Assembly: GCA_022836615.1 (NCBI GenBank)
Contig: MU405267.1
Coordinates: 62,001 to 126,000, forward strand
DNA: 64,000 bases
Reading direction: 5' to 3'
Origin: Annulohypoxylon bovei var. microspora
Lineage: Eukaryota; Ascomycota; Sordariomycetes; Xylariales; Hypoxylaceae
Shown: positions 49,486-62,679 of the stretch, piece after piece
Numbering within the stretch: position 1 is the first letter of the stretch
Layout: each line of letters starts with the position of its first letter
Notes under the pieces: generated by a model
The model's input: only the letters and a program-made list of their open reading frames with translations
What the model was told of the DNA's origin: nothing
Database searches by the model: none
Program-made: the position numbers and the translations under genes

Positions 49486-50844
49486 GGAGGATTATGTAAT
49501 ACATGGGATGGGGTAAAAACGCGCTCTTAGCGTGATCGGAAAAATGCTCATAAATTTGCTCCGTACATAAAAGGAATATAAATGAACTGACCATTACCCC
49601 ACAAATAAAAGGACCCACACCTTACCATTACAAGGGTTTTTTAATGAAGGCTTTTCACCGGACCATACCATTGTAAAGTTTAATTAACCATTGTAAAACC
49701 TTAATTAATTAATTATTATAATAAAACTTTAACGGAATTATTATAATTATTTATTTTAACGAACTTAAATTAATATTTAAAAATTTCGTTTATATTTTTT
49801 TAATTATATTATTTTTTAATTAATTAAACGCGTTATATTTTTTTTTTTATTTTATTCCACGAATTTTTAAAATTTAATTTAAATATTAATGGTTTTTAAT
49901 TTTATTATTTATTATTTTAAAAAAAATTTCACTTTTTAATTAATTTTTTAATTACGTAATAAATAATGTATTTTTTAAGTAAATAATTATTTTATATATT
50001 AAAAATATTTATTAACGTTTTTTTAAATTTATAAAACTTTTAAATCGCGTTTTAAATCGCGTTTTAAATTATATTTTAAATTATATTTTAAATTATAATT
50101 TAAATCACGGTTTAAGTTACGTTTTAAATCGCATATCGCGTTTTTTAATAAAAATATTAATATAATATTAATTATAATAAATTAATATATAAATATTTTA
50201 AATATAAAATTATATAAAATAAATTAAATATAAAAGAATTAATTAATAAATATATTTCGTAAATTTACCGGCTTTTTTTAATTATATAATAATAATTTTT
50301 ATAAAAGGTTTTTTTAATAAAAAATAATAGTTTTAATATCGGTTTAAATTAATTTTTACGCATGTTAAATTAATTAAAAAAGTTTTAAAAATAATTATAA
50401 AGTTTATATAAAACATAATATATTTAATTTTATTATTTTAAAAAGCGTTATATAAATTATAATAATATCGCGATTAAAAACGTTGTTAAATTTTTTTAAA
50501 AAATTTCGATTTTAAATAAACATTTTAACGTTAAATTTCTTTATGTAAAAATAATCGTGGGTATTAATACACGAATTTTTTTAAATTTATTTATATTTAA
50601 ATTATAATTCGAAAAACGCCACGTTTTAACTTTATAAATATAATAACACGGATTATAATTATTAAAGTTATATAATTAAAACGGGTAAACGCGAACGAAC
50701 GTAATTTATTCGTTTTTCGAATTATAAATTAAATTCGTTAAAATAAATAATTATTAAATTATTAAATTACTTTAATTATTAATTATTTTAATTATAAAAT
50801 TATAAAGTTATAAAATTATAAAATTATAAAATTATAAAGTTATA

Positions 50845-50925
50845 AAGTTATATTAAAAGTTATAAAATTATATTAAAAATTATAAAATTATAAAAGCTTT
50901 TTATAAAATTATAAATAATGGTATA
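50845..50925. repeat. Left arm of an inverted repeat flanking the retroelement
   Basis: Its reverse complement matches about 57575-57650 over roughly 65 bp with only about two or three mismatches, centred on a TTTATAAAAAG(C/T)TTTTATAA core. AT richness raises chance matches, but this length and ordering are unlikely by chance. Confidence 0.6.
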
Positions 50926-51186
50926 AATAATATTATAACGTGTTTTTAAAAAATATTAAATATTTAATAAATATTTAATAAATATTTATTATATTTATTA
51001 TAATTAAATAATATTAATAAATATTCGAAGAATATTTATTAAATATTTATTATTTTTTTATTATAAATAAATATTATTTATTAATAAATATTTATTAAAT
51101 ATTTTTTAAATATTTATTAATATTAATTAAAAGTAAATAATAATAATAAATATTTATTAAATATTTATTAAATATTTAATATTTTT

Positions 51187-51402
51187 TATTACGGTGAATA
51201 AATTTTAAATTAAAATAAAATTTATGCGACGGTGGGATTATATATTTTATTAATGAAAATATTTAAAATAAAAAATTAAAAAAAAAAAAATTATAAAATG
51301 GTTTTTTTTAAAAAGTTTTTATATATTAATTTTACGGTTAAAATATTAATTAATTATTTTATTAATATACTTTAAAAATAACGGTAATTAAACGTTATTA
51401 TA
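51187..51402 (-). repeat. 3' LTR (216 bp)
   Basis: Aligns base for base in length with 57311-57526. Differences are almost all C/T and G/A transitions. A T-run just inside it (about 51406-51417) would be an A-rich polypurine tract on the minus strand. Confidence 0.85.
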
Positions 51403-54400
51403 TAATTTTTTTTTTTAAAAAAAATTTTAATTTATAAAAAAAATAAATTATTTATTAATACGTTTACGGTTTATTCTTTTAATTTTTTTTTTTTTTTACG
51501 GTAAATAAATTATTTTTATTTATTATTTTTAATATTTTATTTTCCGTGGTAATTTCGATTTATTACCGGAATTTAACTAGGAAATTAACGGCTTTAAAAT
51601 ATAAATTATAAAAGTTTTTTATTTTAATTAACGCGTTAAAAAAATCCTTAAAAAAGTATTACATTAAATTAAAATTATAATTTATTTAATTTATTTTATA
51701 TTAAAATTTTTTTTTAAAAAATTTAAAGCTTAATATTTTAAATATTTCGTACTTTTATTCCCCATTAATTTCCATTAAAAACAAGAAATTTATTATTTAT
51801 TTTAAAATTAAATTATTTAAAGTTTTAATTAACCGGTTTATATTTAAAACCCGGTAAATTTTTATATTTAAAAATAAATTAATTTTAAAAACGTTATAAT
51901 AAAACTTCGTTAATATTTTAAAAAGATTTATTATTAAATAATTTAAATTATTATAAAAACGATTTATTTATTAATTACCTTTATAAACATACATTTAATT
52001 ATTTATTATTTAATTTATTAATCGTTTTTTTTTATTAATTTATTCGTTTTAATAATTTTATATTAATAAAAAGTTTTCGCGGGTTTATTATATAATAAAA
52101 ACTTAACGTTTTATTAATAATTAAATAATAATACGATTAAATTTTTTTTAAAAAATTTTAAATTTACAAATGTAAATTTATTAATTAAAAATTATTTTTA
52201 AAACGAATTTTATTTTCATTTTTATAAAAGAAAACCTTATATTTAAATACGATTAAATAACGTATGCGAAATTTAAATAAAATAATATTTTCGATTAATT
52301 ATTTTAAAAATAATTCACGAAAAATTATAATTTTATTTAAATGAATTAATTAAAAATTTTTATTTAACCGTCGAATTATAAATGTTCCGCCGTTAATTTA
52401 CGAAAATTTATTTTAATAAATTTAATTAATTCGTTTAAAAAAACGGTTACGAATTAAAAATTTTTATTAAACGTAATTATTTTAAAAGTTTTATAAATAT
52501 ATTAAATATATTTATAATATAAATTTACGAATTACGCGGTAATATAAATTTTATATATAAATAACGAAAAAAGTTTTTTATTTAATTAATTAATAATTAT
52601 TAAAATCGAATTAAATTTTTCGCGATTAAAGGATATAAATTTAAAATCCATTAAAATATATTATTATATTTATTCGTTAATAAAAAATAATTAAAATAAA
52701 TTTATTAATTTAATTTTAAGGTTTTAATTTTTTTAACATTATTTATAATAAACGTAATAATGGTTTATAAACGTTTTTATATTAAATTATAAATATTTTT
52801 TTAATATTATTACATGTATTTTATTTCGATTTAAATACGTTTAATTTAAAAAACGGTGGAATTTATCGTATAATTTAATATAAAGTTCCCCGTTATTCGG
52901 GACCATTAATTTTTCTTTTAAAAATAATAATTTATTTCGTAAAACGTATTTATTTTTTTCTTTTTTAACCTGTTCGCGTTACGTTTTTAATTTAATGGTA
53001 TTTTAATTAATTATTAAAATAACGTTAATTAACCCGATATTTTAAAATAATTTTTCTTCGGAAACTTTTATTATAATTAAAATACATTAAAAGTCGAAAA
53101 ATAATAAATTTATTAAAAACTTATCGGCCGGAAATTATAAGGGATTTATTTCACCGTAAAACATTAAAAAAAATAATAAAATAACGGATTAATTATACTT
53201 TTTAATCGCTTTTTAAATGGTTAAATTAACCGTTTTTTAAAATAAAACGTTAATTATTACATTTTCTTTTTTTAAACGATAATATAATTCGTAATTAAAT
53301 CGAAATAAATGTTTATTTTAACCGGTTTAACGGAAATTTAACGTTTTTTTAATAATAAAATATTATAATGTTTAATAATTTATAAATATATCGAATTTAT
53401 TATTTAATAAAACGAATATATGTTTTTAAAGTTTCGTTATCGTTATAATAACGAGGAATTTTTTATTATAAATAAAATAATTACATTTCGAAAAAATTAT
53501 TATTTTAAAAAAAAAAGTTATTAAATGTTAATCCTTTAACTCGTTTAATTATAAAAGAACTCCGAAAATTACTTTATTAAAAACGTCGGTTTTTAATTTA
53601 ATTTTTCGATTTTTATAAAAATGTTTTAAAATTAAAAAAATAATTAAAATTATTTTTAACGTTTTAAACGCTTTAATATATTCGTTGGTTTAAATTTAAT
53701 GCGAAATAATAATAAAAAAATATAAAAACTTTATAATTTAATTATACTTTAATACGAATTATTAATAAAAATTATAAAAACTTAAAAACGATTAAAATTC
53801 CCGAACTTAAAAAAATGTTTTTTAATTTTAAACCGCTTTAATTTTATTTTAATTAATAACCACGTTAAAAATAAAAATAATAAACTTTAAAAATTTAATT
53901 TTTATAATTAAAAACTTATTTTTTTAAATATTAATTTATAAATTAACGGAATGTAAGCGCTTTAATATTTATTATATATAATATTTATAAAAGAATAAAT
54001 TTTTTAAATAAATTAAAATATTATTTATATATACCGTGTAAAAGTCGTTAAAAAATAAAAAAAAAGTTTAATTAATATATTTTTAAAACGTATTAAACTT
54101 ATTACTTAATTTAAAGAAAAACATGCGGTATTTATATAATTTAAAATAAGTTTAAAAAATAATAAGGTTTTTTAAAACGAGGTTTATTTTAATATAATGG
54201 AAAATTTAATAAATGTTAAACTTTATAAAAATTTTAATTTTAAAGATTTTTTTTAACGTTTTATTAATTAAAAGGAAAAAATAACGATCTTTTTTAATAC
54301 GAGTATTTAATTTTTAATAATTAATATAAAACTTTAAATCATTTTTTAATTTTTTTACGAAAAAAACAAAGGATTTATATTTAACCGCATTAAATACGAT

Positions 54401-57310
54401 TTATTTTTTACGTAAATAATTTAATAAATATTTTTTTAAAGCCCGTAAATGTTTTGTATTTATATTATAAAAAAGGTGTAATTTAATAAAGTTAACGCTT
54501 TTTTTTAAATTTATTTTATAATTAAAAAGCCGGTAAAATGGTAACGAATCGTTGTTTTTTTTTAAAAACATTTTAATTAAATTATGTAAATAAAAAAAAA
54601 ACCTTTTTATAATTTATTCCCGGGTAAAATTATTTTTTTATTATAACTTTTTTTTAAAAGTTAAATCGAATTTTTAATAAAATAAAATAAAAACGTTTAA
54701 TAACTTGTAAATTACGTTAAAGTTTTATTAAAAACGCGATATTTTTTTAATAAACGTTAAGTTTAAAATTAAATAAACATTTATAATGAATAATAATACG
54801 AAATATATCGGGGGTTTAACGGGAAATTAAAAAAAAAAAAACGGAATAATAACGGAAAATTATTAATTTATTTTAATTATAAGGTTTATTATAAAATATA
54901 TAAACGTTATAATGGTTTATTTTTTCTTTAAGGCACGAAATTAAAAACGATTACGGCGTTTTATATTTTTTTATATAATTTTATTTACGTTTTTTTAAAA
55001 GGTAAAAAATTTTAACGTAATATTAAAAGCGTAACGATAATAAAGAAATAATAACTTAAAGAAAATTAACCGTTAACGTTAATTATTTAATATAATGTTA
55101 TGTTTCGTTAAAAATTTAAATTTTAATATTATTTAAAATTAAAAACGGTTTTTTAAATTTATTAAAAAAATAAATATATTATAAAAATTTTTATTTTACA
55201 TTTAAATGTTAATATAAATTATTTCGTTAATTTAATTAATGGTTTATTCGTTAAAACCTTTTATTATAATGGATTAATTAAATTAAATAATGGAAAAATT
55301 TTATATATTTATTATTAAACGTGCGTTTCGTTAATTAATAATTATATATATTTATGTTTTAATATTTATTAACGTTTATATTATTATTATTACGTTAACG
55401 TTTCGTAAACGAATCGATATATTAATCACGAATTATAATCTTTTTATTATAAAGTTAAAAAAATTAAAATTAATAAAAATAAATGTTAACGAATAAATAT
55501 ATAAAAAAACGTTTAAATTAAAAGTTTTATTTAAACGTTATTTTTTTTTAATTTTAAATTAATGTTATTTTTATTATGTTTTATTATTTTTTTTTTTAAA
55601 ACGGTGGTTATGGTTTTAATTTTTACGTTACGCGCCGGGTAATTATTAAAAAAATGGTTTTTTTATTTATAAAAATAATAAATTAAATTTATATTAAACG
55701 TTACGGAAACGTTACGTTAACGGAAAATTAAAAGAATTTAAAAAAGCTTTTTTATACGTGTTTAAATTATAATTTTCGTGATTAAACGAAGAATATTAAA
55801 ATTAATAAAAATTATTTTCGTAATGTTAAAAATAACTTTAATTTTAAATTAAAGTTAAAAAATTATAAGGTTAATTTTTTTTTAAACGGCTTCGGCGCGT
55901 TATTAAATTAACGCCGAATAAACGTTTTTAAATTTAATAAATTTTATTTTTTTATTTAAATAATAATAAAGTGTTTAAGTGCGGAGATCGGCGGTTAATT
56001 AACGGTTTAATTTTTTTTTTTATTCGAATATTAAGATTTTTTTTTTATTTATTAACGATATAAAAAGCGCGTAAAATTTAAAGAATTATTTATTTAATTA
56101 TATATTAAATTTATAAAAGTTATTTTTAATTTAAATTTTAACGTTAAAGTTATTATATAATAATTTTAATAAATTATATATTTATTTAATTTTAATATAT
56201 TAATTAATGTTATTTTTAATAAAAAAAAATTAAAAAATTAATTTAATTTTATTTTTAATAAATAAATAAAGTTATATAAATTAAATGTATTTTTTAAAGA
56301 ATTTTTATTAATTAATTTAAAACTTGTTTTTTATATTTATTTTTTATTTTTCGAACGTAAAATTTAAGTTATTTAATAAAGGATGCGGGTCCTTAATGTG
56401 AATTTTTAATGAAAAAAAAAATAAAATTATTAATTATATTTTAAAAATGCGTTAAAAGTTGTTTAATTTTTCGGATTTATTATTTTATTTTATTAAAAAA
56501 ATGACCGGGTTTTATAACGTATGAATTAAAGTGAAAAAATAAAAAACGTAAAAAAAAACGAAGGAAATAAAAGGAAAAAAAAAAATAAAAAAAGTAAAGG
56601 AAAAAAAAATAATTTACGATTAGTTTTTTAACGTTATTAATTTATTTAAAATAATGGATAATACGGTTTAAAATGGATTTATTTTTATTATATTAAATTT
56701 TAAAAACGGGGTAATAAAACTTTATTATAAGTTTAATTAAAAAATACGTTTACTTTAATTAAGAAATTTATTAATAAACGGAATTTTTTTTTTTTTTTTT
56801 TTTTTAAAAGGAAAAATAAGCTTTTAATTTTATTATTAAATAATTAATCGGATAATTCTTTGAGTTATTAAAGGTTTTAATGCTTTTTTTAAAGTTAAAA
56901 ATTTTTTTTTAATTATAAATAAAAATTTATCGGCTTAAAATTATGTAATTAAAAAAATGGAAACGGGTTTTAATTAATTAATTTAATTAATAAATAATTT
57001 AACGTTTTTATTAAAGTTTTTATTTAATAATTTAAATGTTATTATTAATTAATAACGGAATAAATAATATTAAAAGGTGTTTTATTACGGGTAAAAATAA
57101 AATTTTATAACCATTAATATAAGGAATTTCGTTTAAAAAAATAAAAGTTTTTAAAAATTAAATGCGAATTAAAAATAAAGTTTTAAACGTATCGTAACTT
57201 AAAAAAAATTAAATTAATATACGAATATTTACGTATTTAAAAAAAAAAAAAATTTTAAAAATAAATTTTTAAATTAAAAAAATGAAACGAATAGGTGATT
57301 TTAAATATTA

Positions 57311-57526
57311 TATTACGATAAATAAATTTTAAATCGGGACAAAACTTATATAACGGCGAAATTACGTACTTTATTAATGAAAATATTTAAAATAAAAAAT
57401 TAAAAAAAAAAAAATCACGAAATGGTTTTTTTTAAAAAAATTTTATATATTAATTTTACGGTTAAAACATTAATTAACCGTTTTATTAATATACTTTAAA
57501 AATAATAATAATTAAACGTCGTTACA
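57311..57526 (-). repeat. 5' LTR (216 bp)
   Basis: Read on the minus strand it begins TGTAACGACG and holds a TATATAAG box-like sequence. It keeps more C and G than the other copy. The bases just inside (TAA on the minus strand) could be a RIP-altered TGG primer-binding site. Confidence 0.85.
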
Positions 57527-57574
57527 TTTTTTAAAAATACATTATAATTATTATTTATATTATTATTTATATTA

Positions 57575-57650
57575 TTATTTACATTATTATTTATAATTTT
57601 ATAAAAAGTTTTTATAATTTTATAACTTTTAATATAATTTTATAATTTTA
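57575..57650. repeat. Right arm of the inverted repeat flanking the retroelement
   Basis: Reverse-complement partner of 50845-50925. The two arms lie outside the two LTRs, so they belong to the insertion site rather than to the Gypsy element. Confidence 0.6.
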
Positions 57651-58960
57651 TAATAATTAATTAAATATTTTTTTTATAATAATTAATTAAATTTTATAAT
57701 GGTATAATTTAATGAAAAACTTTTATTAAAAAACTTTTATAATAATAAAATATAAATTTTTTTATTTATAAAATAATAATTAATTTATTTATATTCCCGT
57801 ATATAATATATAAATAAAATTATAATTATTTGCGATTTATTAACTTATTATTAACGTGGTTTTAAATATCGGATAATTATTTTAATAAACCTTTTTTTTA
57901 AATTAATTTAAACGCATTTTAACACTTAAAAATAATATTTTTATAAAGCTTAAAAAAAGTTTTTTTTAATGTATATTTTCTTTTATTTTTTACATTTATA
58001 TTAAATAAAATAATCGAATTATTATAAAACGATATAATAAAAATTATTTTAATAATAAAAGTTTTATTATAAACTTTTTTTTTTAAAAAACCTTAAATTA
58101 TAATTAAATAAATTTATAAAAAAAGTTTTAAAAAAAAATAAAATTTATAAATATTTTTTTTAAATATTTTTATTACGTTAAAATAACGTTATATTTAATT
58201 TAATAATATTTTTAATTATAAATTATTTTTATTAATTATAAAACTTTATTTAATATATACCGCGTTAATTAAAAAAATAATTTTTATTAAAATAAATTAA
58301 ATATTTTTTTTAAAAAATTATAAATTAATTTATTATATAAAAGTTTTATAAAAAATTTTTATAATAAAAAAACTTTATAATTTTTTAAAAATTTATAAAT
58401 AAAACCACGATAATTTAAATATTTTATTTAAAATCGCATTAAAAAAAAATTAAAAACTTATATTTAATAACGCATTTTTTTAATTTTATAATAATATTAA
58501 TTATAATATTTTAAAAGGTTTAAATTAATAAAAATATAATTTATAAATTTATTTTTTAATAAAAAAATATTAAAATTCGCGATAACGAAAATAATAATTT
58601 ATAATAATAATAATTTATATATTTAAATATTAATTTAATTAAATATAACGTAAAAAAAAAAATACATGTAAAATATATTTATTTATATAAAATAAAATAA
58701 ATATTTTTTATAAACGTAAAACTTTTTTTATAAATTCATTTAATTATAATTTTATAAAAAAAACTTTATTATTAAAAAATTTATATATTTAACCCGTTTT
58801 AATAAAAATCGTTATAAAATTAACGCGGTATATAATAACCGGGGTTTTAATATTAATGGAAATAACTCATTATAAAAAACATTTTTTAATTAAATATAAA
58901 GCCATTTTAACGTAACAAAGGTATTAAAAAAATATTCATTAAACCTTATTTTTGTAATAA

Positions 58961-61900
58961 GGATTGCGTTAAGAGCCCAGCCGGTCACGGCCTTACAATA
59001 AATCAAGGTACTTGCCTATGTACCTACCCAGGCAGGCAGAGATACGGGATATCAAGTAGATGTTTGCTCAATGGTTGCTAGATGGTTGCTCGACGGGTCC
59101 GTTGGAAAATTTGGCCGAGTTCTGACGCTCCAAGTTTGTTCTGGAAGTTCGGTTCGAGGCACGGCTTTTGAAGCCACTACCGACGTGTAAGAGACCAAGT
59201 CGATGGATGTGAAAGATTTTGCCAGGCCTTTCATCAGTCGTCGGTGAAAACCTCTCAGTGACATCAAACAAATAAATCGTGCCGGCTCAGATTGTTCGTG
59301 CCCGACAAACTCGCGTGGATACGAGCCTAGCATCCCGTAAATTGTCCATCAGTCTTTAGCCTCGAAATTTCTGTTCTTATTTGTCGTCGTCTCCGGTGGC
59401 TATGGCGTAGGGAACAGGGAGACGTAGTCCAGACGGGTCACCGCGGGGTGCTACCTCTGAGAGAGCGGCCAGAGTGTTGTGTTTATGCGACACGCCAACT
59501 CGCAAATTAGGACCTGTCGACTACATACCTACATAGCAGCATAGTTACCTAGAGATGAAGCAGGCGGAATATGGTTTACCGAATAGACGGATTATCAAGG
59601 AACGACTGCACAGACGTTCTTGGCCCTTCGGAGAATTCTTAAAAGCAACGATTCTTGCTTGCCCAGTTCGTCGTAAATTCGAAACAGATGAGTGGGGAGC
59701 ATGCTTGAAATACATACATACATACATACATAGAAAGCTGATTAAATCTTTTCTAGTAAAAGCAGGGGCTCGCTAGGGCTTCTAGACTTAGCTCGATTGG
59801 GGCATGATGTCTGTACCCTTCCCAAGCGCATTGTGTAATTTCCCGATAGGAGCAGTGATAATCTTCGACGGGTTCACTGACGATGGGCACGACGTATGTA
59901 TCTGATAGGTCGTCCTCCTTTAATTTTGAGGTGGTGTTCATTCTGATTCTGTCACGCTCTACAATAAAACAAACCAGCCAATCTGAAGAGATTCACCGGT
60001 AGTACGAATGGGTAAGACATTATCCTTCAAGGTTCCTCACGGAGCCACCAATCAAACATGTAGCCTTGCTAGGTACCTGAAATATTTATGTCGGGTCTTG
60101 GGTTAGTAGATTTGGGGGCGGCAAAAGGAAAAAGCGTTTCATATGGCAGTATGGTATAAGGTAGCTCTTAGTAGGCGGTAGGGTAGTAGGCTAGAGGGGA
60201 TCTAGAGGGATCGACTTCGCATTAAAAAAAAGAAGCCACGCCACCCAATGGATGACGGCGTCTGCTGACGAAGCCCCGAGGGCTAGATGCCAAAAGGGAA
60301 TGTTTCGCGCCGTCAGGCTAGTGACGACATACAAGGGGAAGCGCCCGTAATGGCCTATATGAGGGTCGATAACCCTCTCGGCACATTGATTTAAACGTAT
60401 GGTTGTGGATCTTGGATCAATGATAATTTATGCCGACTCGCTTTTCGTTTTCCGGGAAACGCAAAGCTCTGGCAGTCTTGGTAGAGGGTAGAGGGCAGAT
60501 GACAGACAGGCATATATGAGGCGCGCATGGGTTCGGCATAATTGATGAGCAGCAGATTATCCCCACAAAGTAAAATGGTGTTTGAAGACTTGCGACAATT
60601 GGTAGGTTGTTGAAATTCGGAATCGGTACCAGTAAGTTAGGTGACTTCGCGGCGTCTATTTGAACGATGGAAGCAATGGCAACGTTTCTTGTCCCTGAGA
60701 AGATCTTAAGGTGCCCCTCTTTTTCTATCCAACTCATTCAATCTCGGTGAAGTATGATTGGTACTTATTAAAGTATGTATCGGGTACCTATTGTCAAGAA
60801 TGGGAGTCGAACGATTTGAATGGTTTAGGTGGAAAATTGAGGGGTTCAGCACGTACCAGATACTCCACGTATCCCCTGCGCCAAATGACGATGGCATTGA
60901 CGACATGGTCTGGGGTTTTAGTCTCGCTAGTCCCAACTTTAACGAGACCTGTAACGTTGGGTTTCTTCCACTGACTTTGAACTGATTAATCGAATTCACC
61001 TGACTTTACATACTAGAGGTAGGTAGTATGTAAATGAGTTGAAGATATGAACCCCTTCATATTGTTTTGTAACCGGACACCACCTCCATCTCATATTCAA
61101 ACTTGGTTACTTGGTCATTTGGTCACCATAACCATCAGATGGAAATAATAAGATCGCATATTATGACGATCAAAGGAATCTCGGGTCTGTTCGAGCATCT
61201 GTCTGACGTGATCTACGACAACCACGACAACCACATACCCACCTACATAGGTATGTATACGGACATATCTACAGATAGATTTTAAAAGCTTCAATATTGA
61301 TTACCACATCATTTAGTATGTACTATATAAAATCTTCATGACCACATGTATTGATTAGAGGCTGTGCATCTGCGATTGATCTGATAAATTCAGACAAATA
61401 TTGAGCTAATGCTGTATTTCTGACAGCTAGCATTGAACACTTACGTACATGAGAGGCTTCGGCCAATTATCATGGAGCCTTTTCCAAAACGGGTAAGCAA
61501 AAAATCAAATATGTACTGTAGGCAAGCACCTACTTCAATTCGGGTGCACTTGTACGACAGTCGAGTATCCATTGCGACCTGTACTTGATCTCATTTCTAG
61601 CTTCTTTTTAATAGATACATAAAATCTAGCGTAGTTCATATAGTAAATCCAAGTAGCTTTGACCTGACGGCACGCGTGCAAACATGTACACAAACATGTA
61701 CACCTTGTACTGTTTGAGGTTGAAGGCGCAGCCTAGCAACCCCTGATTGATGGGACAGAGCGACAGGACAAGGGTAGGTCAGGGCATTGACCAACCACAG
61801 CCCGCCGTTCTCTTCAGCAACCTTCCCGATACATCGTTAACTTCCATCTTTCACCTCACGCCGGCAAGGTTCCTTCTTTTTTAGTTACCTACGTCTTCAC

Positions 61901-62679
61901 TTCGTTCCTTACCTATTCCTACCTGCATTCGTGGACTGGTGGTCATCCGGTTTCCTCTCTCGGTATCGTCGTCAACTTGTCCACTTTTCGTCACTTTCAT
62001 TCCCTCACACTCTTTCTAGACCACACTTCCACTCATTTGTGAAAAATTTATTCATTCATTTCTCTCTCCCGGTAGGGATTCTGTGATCGGTCCATCCGTT
62101 CACTTTACACTGTTCTGGCAACCTTTCATCCAGCTGCGCGTTGACAGGCGAATCCACGGTATCGTCAATATCGTGGCTTAACCTCACGGCATAATAATCC
62201 GACGCGAATAGCCAAGTAGCAATCTTCAGTTGCCTAGGTTACCTTCGAACCCAAGGAATTAAGGCGGTCTCTCGCGAAAGTTGAATCACCTTACACAAGT
62301 CGGCCCAGGTAGCAGAGTCGAATTCCGAACTTCATAATTCGTCACCCACCCTGCCACCGTTCACCACCTCGTAACCTACCACCATACTGAACGACACGAA
62401 CTTAACTCATCTCTCGATCTCTCACTGTCATGGGCTACCTCGTGGAACACTGACCTTTTCTTTCGTTCTACACAAAACTTCTTTCTTACGTTGACCGTCT
62501 GTTATTCATTCCTGGCCAACTAGCTTGGTCATTGAGATACCCCGTGATATTCGACTTCACTTCATTTTCATTTTCTACTTTGATTTCACTGTCTACTTCG
62601 ACGTCGACATAGCATCGACGCACGTAACAGATCCCTTCACTGTCATCTCTACGTTTACCATCGCGATCCGAATTTCATC
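58961..62679. other. Gene-poor region right of the AT-rich island; CFEM gene promoter and leader
   Basis: Base composition returns to normal at about 58,970. A (TACA)n tract lies at 59711-59732. Frames at about 59052-59333 and 60711-60985 have no recognisable domain. From about 61,850 to 62,679 the + strand is rich in C/T (many TTCACT and CTTTC tracts), consistent with the promoter and a long leader of the CFEM gene. Confidence 0.55.

Larger units (their letters stand above)
51187..57526 (-). mobile_element. RIP-degraded Ty3/Gypsy LTR retrotransposon
   Basis: Two 216-bp direct repeats bound a 5.9 kb body. On the minus strand the LTR starts TGTAACG at 57526. Decayed pol can be read in the usual Gypsy order. 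A reverse transcriptase remnant at about 54260-53700 has the catalytic Y-I-D-D now Y-I-N-N (54031-54020), followed by recognisable palm and thumb spacing (ILKRL, then NFY). An integrase remnant lies at about 52910-52580, where one zinc-finger His survives near 52857, the other ligands read as Tyr, and MDF with the first catalytic Asp lies near 52650. Many stops and Asp-to-Asn, Cys-to-Tyr changes are what C-to-T and G-to-A deamination produces. T-runs flank both outer ends, a possible target duplication. The element is not functional. Confidence 0.85.
49690..58960. repeat. AT-rich RIP-mutated repeat island
   Basis: Composition changes abruptly at both edges (normal up to about 49,670 and again from about 58,970). 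Inside, C and G are rare and there is no long ORF. Remaining C is mostly in CpG: on the + strand 9 of 11 C in 50041-50160 and 5 of 12 in 53101-53220. CpA is scarce, as expected from repeat-induced point mutation acting on both strands. The island contains the Gypsy element at 51187-57526 plus about 1.5 kb of equally degraded DNA on each side. It is presumably constitutive heterochromatin. Confidence 0.9.

Noticed and set aside
49690..58960. Island as mitochondrial DNA insertion or a centromere
   Set aside because: LTRs and Gypsy pol remnants explain the centre, and CpG-biased surviving cytosines point to RIP. It is too short and too clearly transposon-derived to call a centromere.
60711..60985. 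75-87 aa overlapping plus-strand frames
   Set aside because: One reads as fairly protein-like, but there is no homology I recognise and stops close on both sides.
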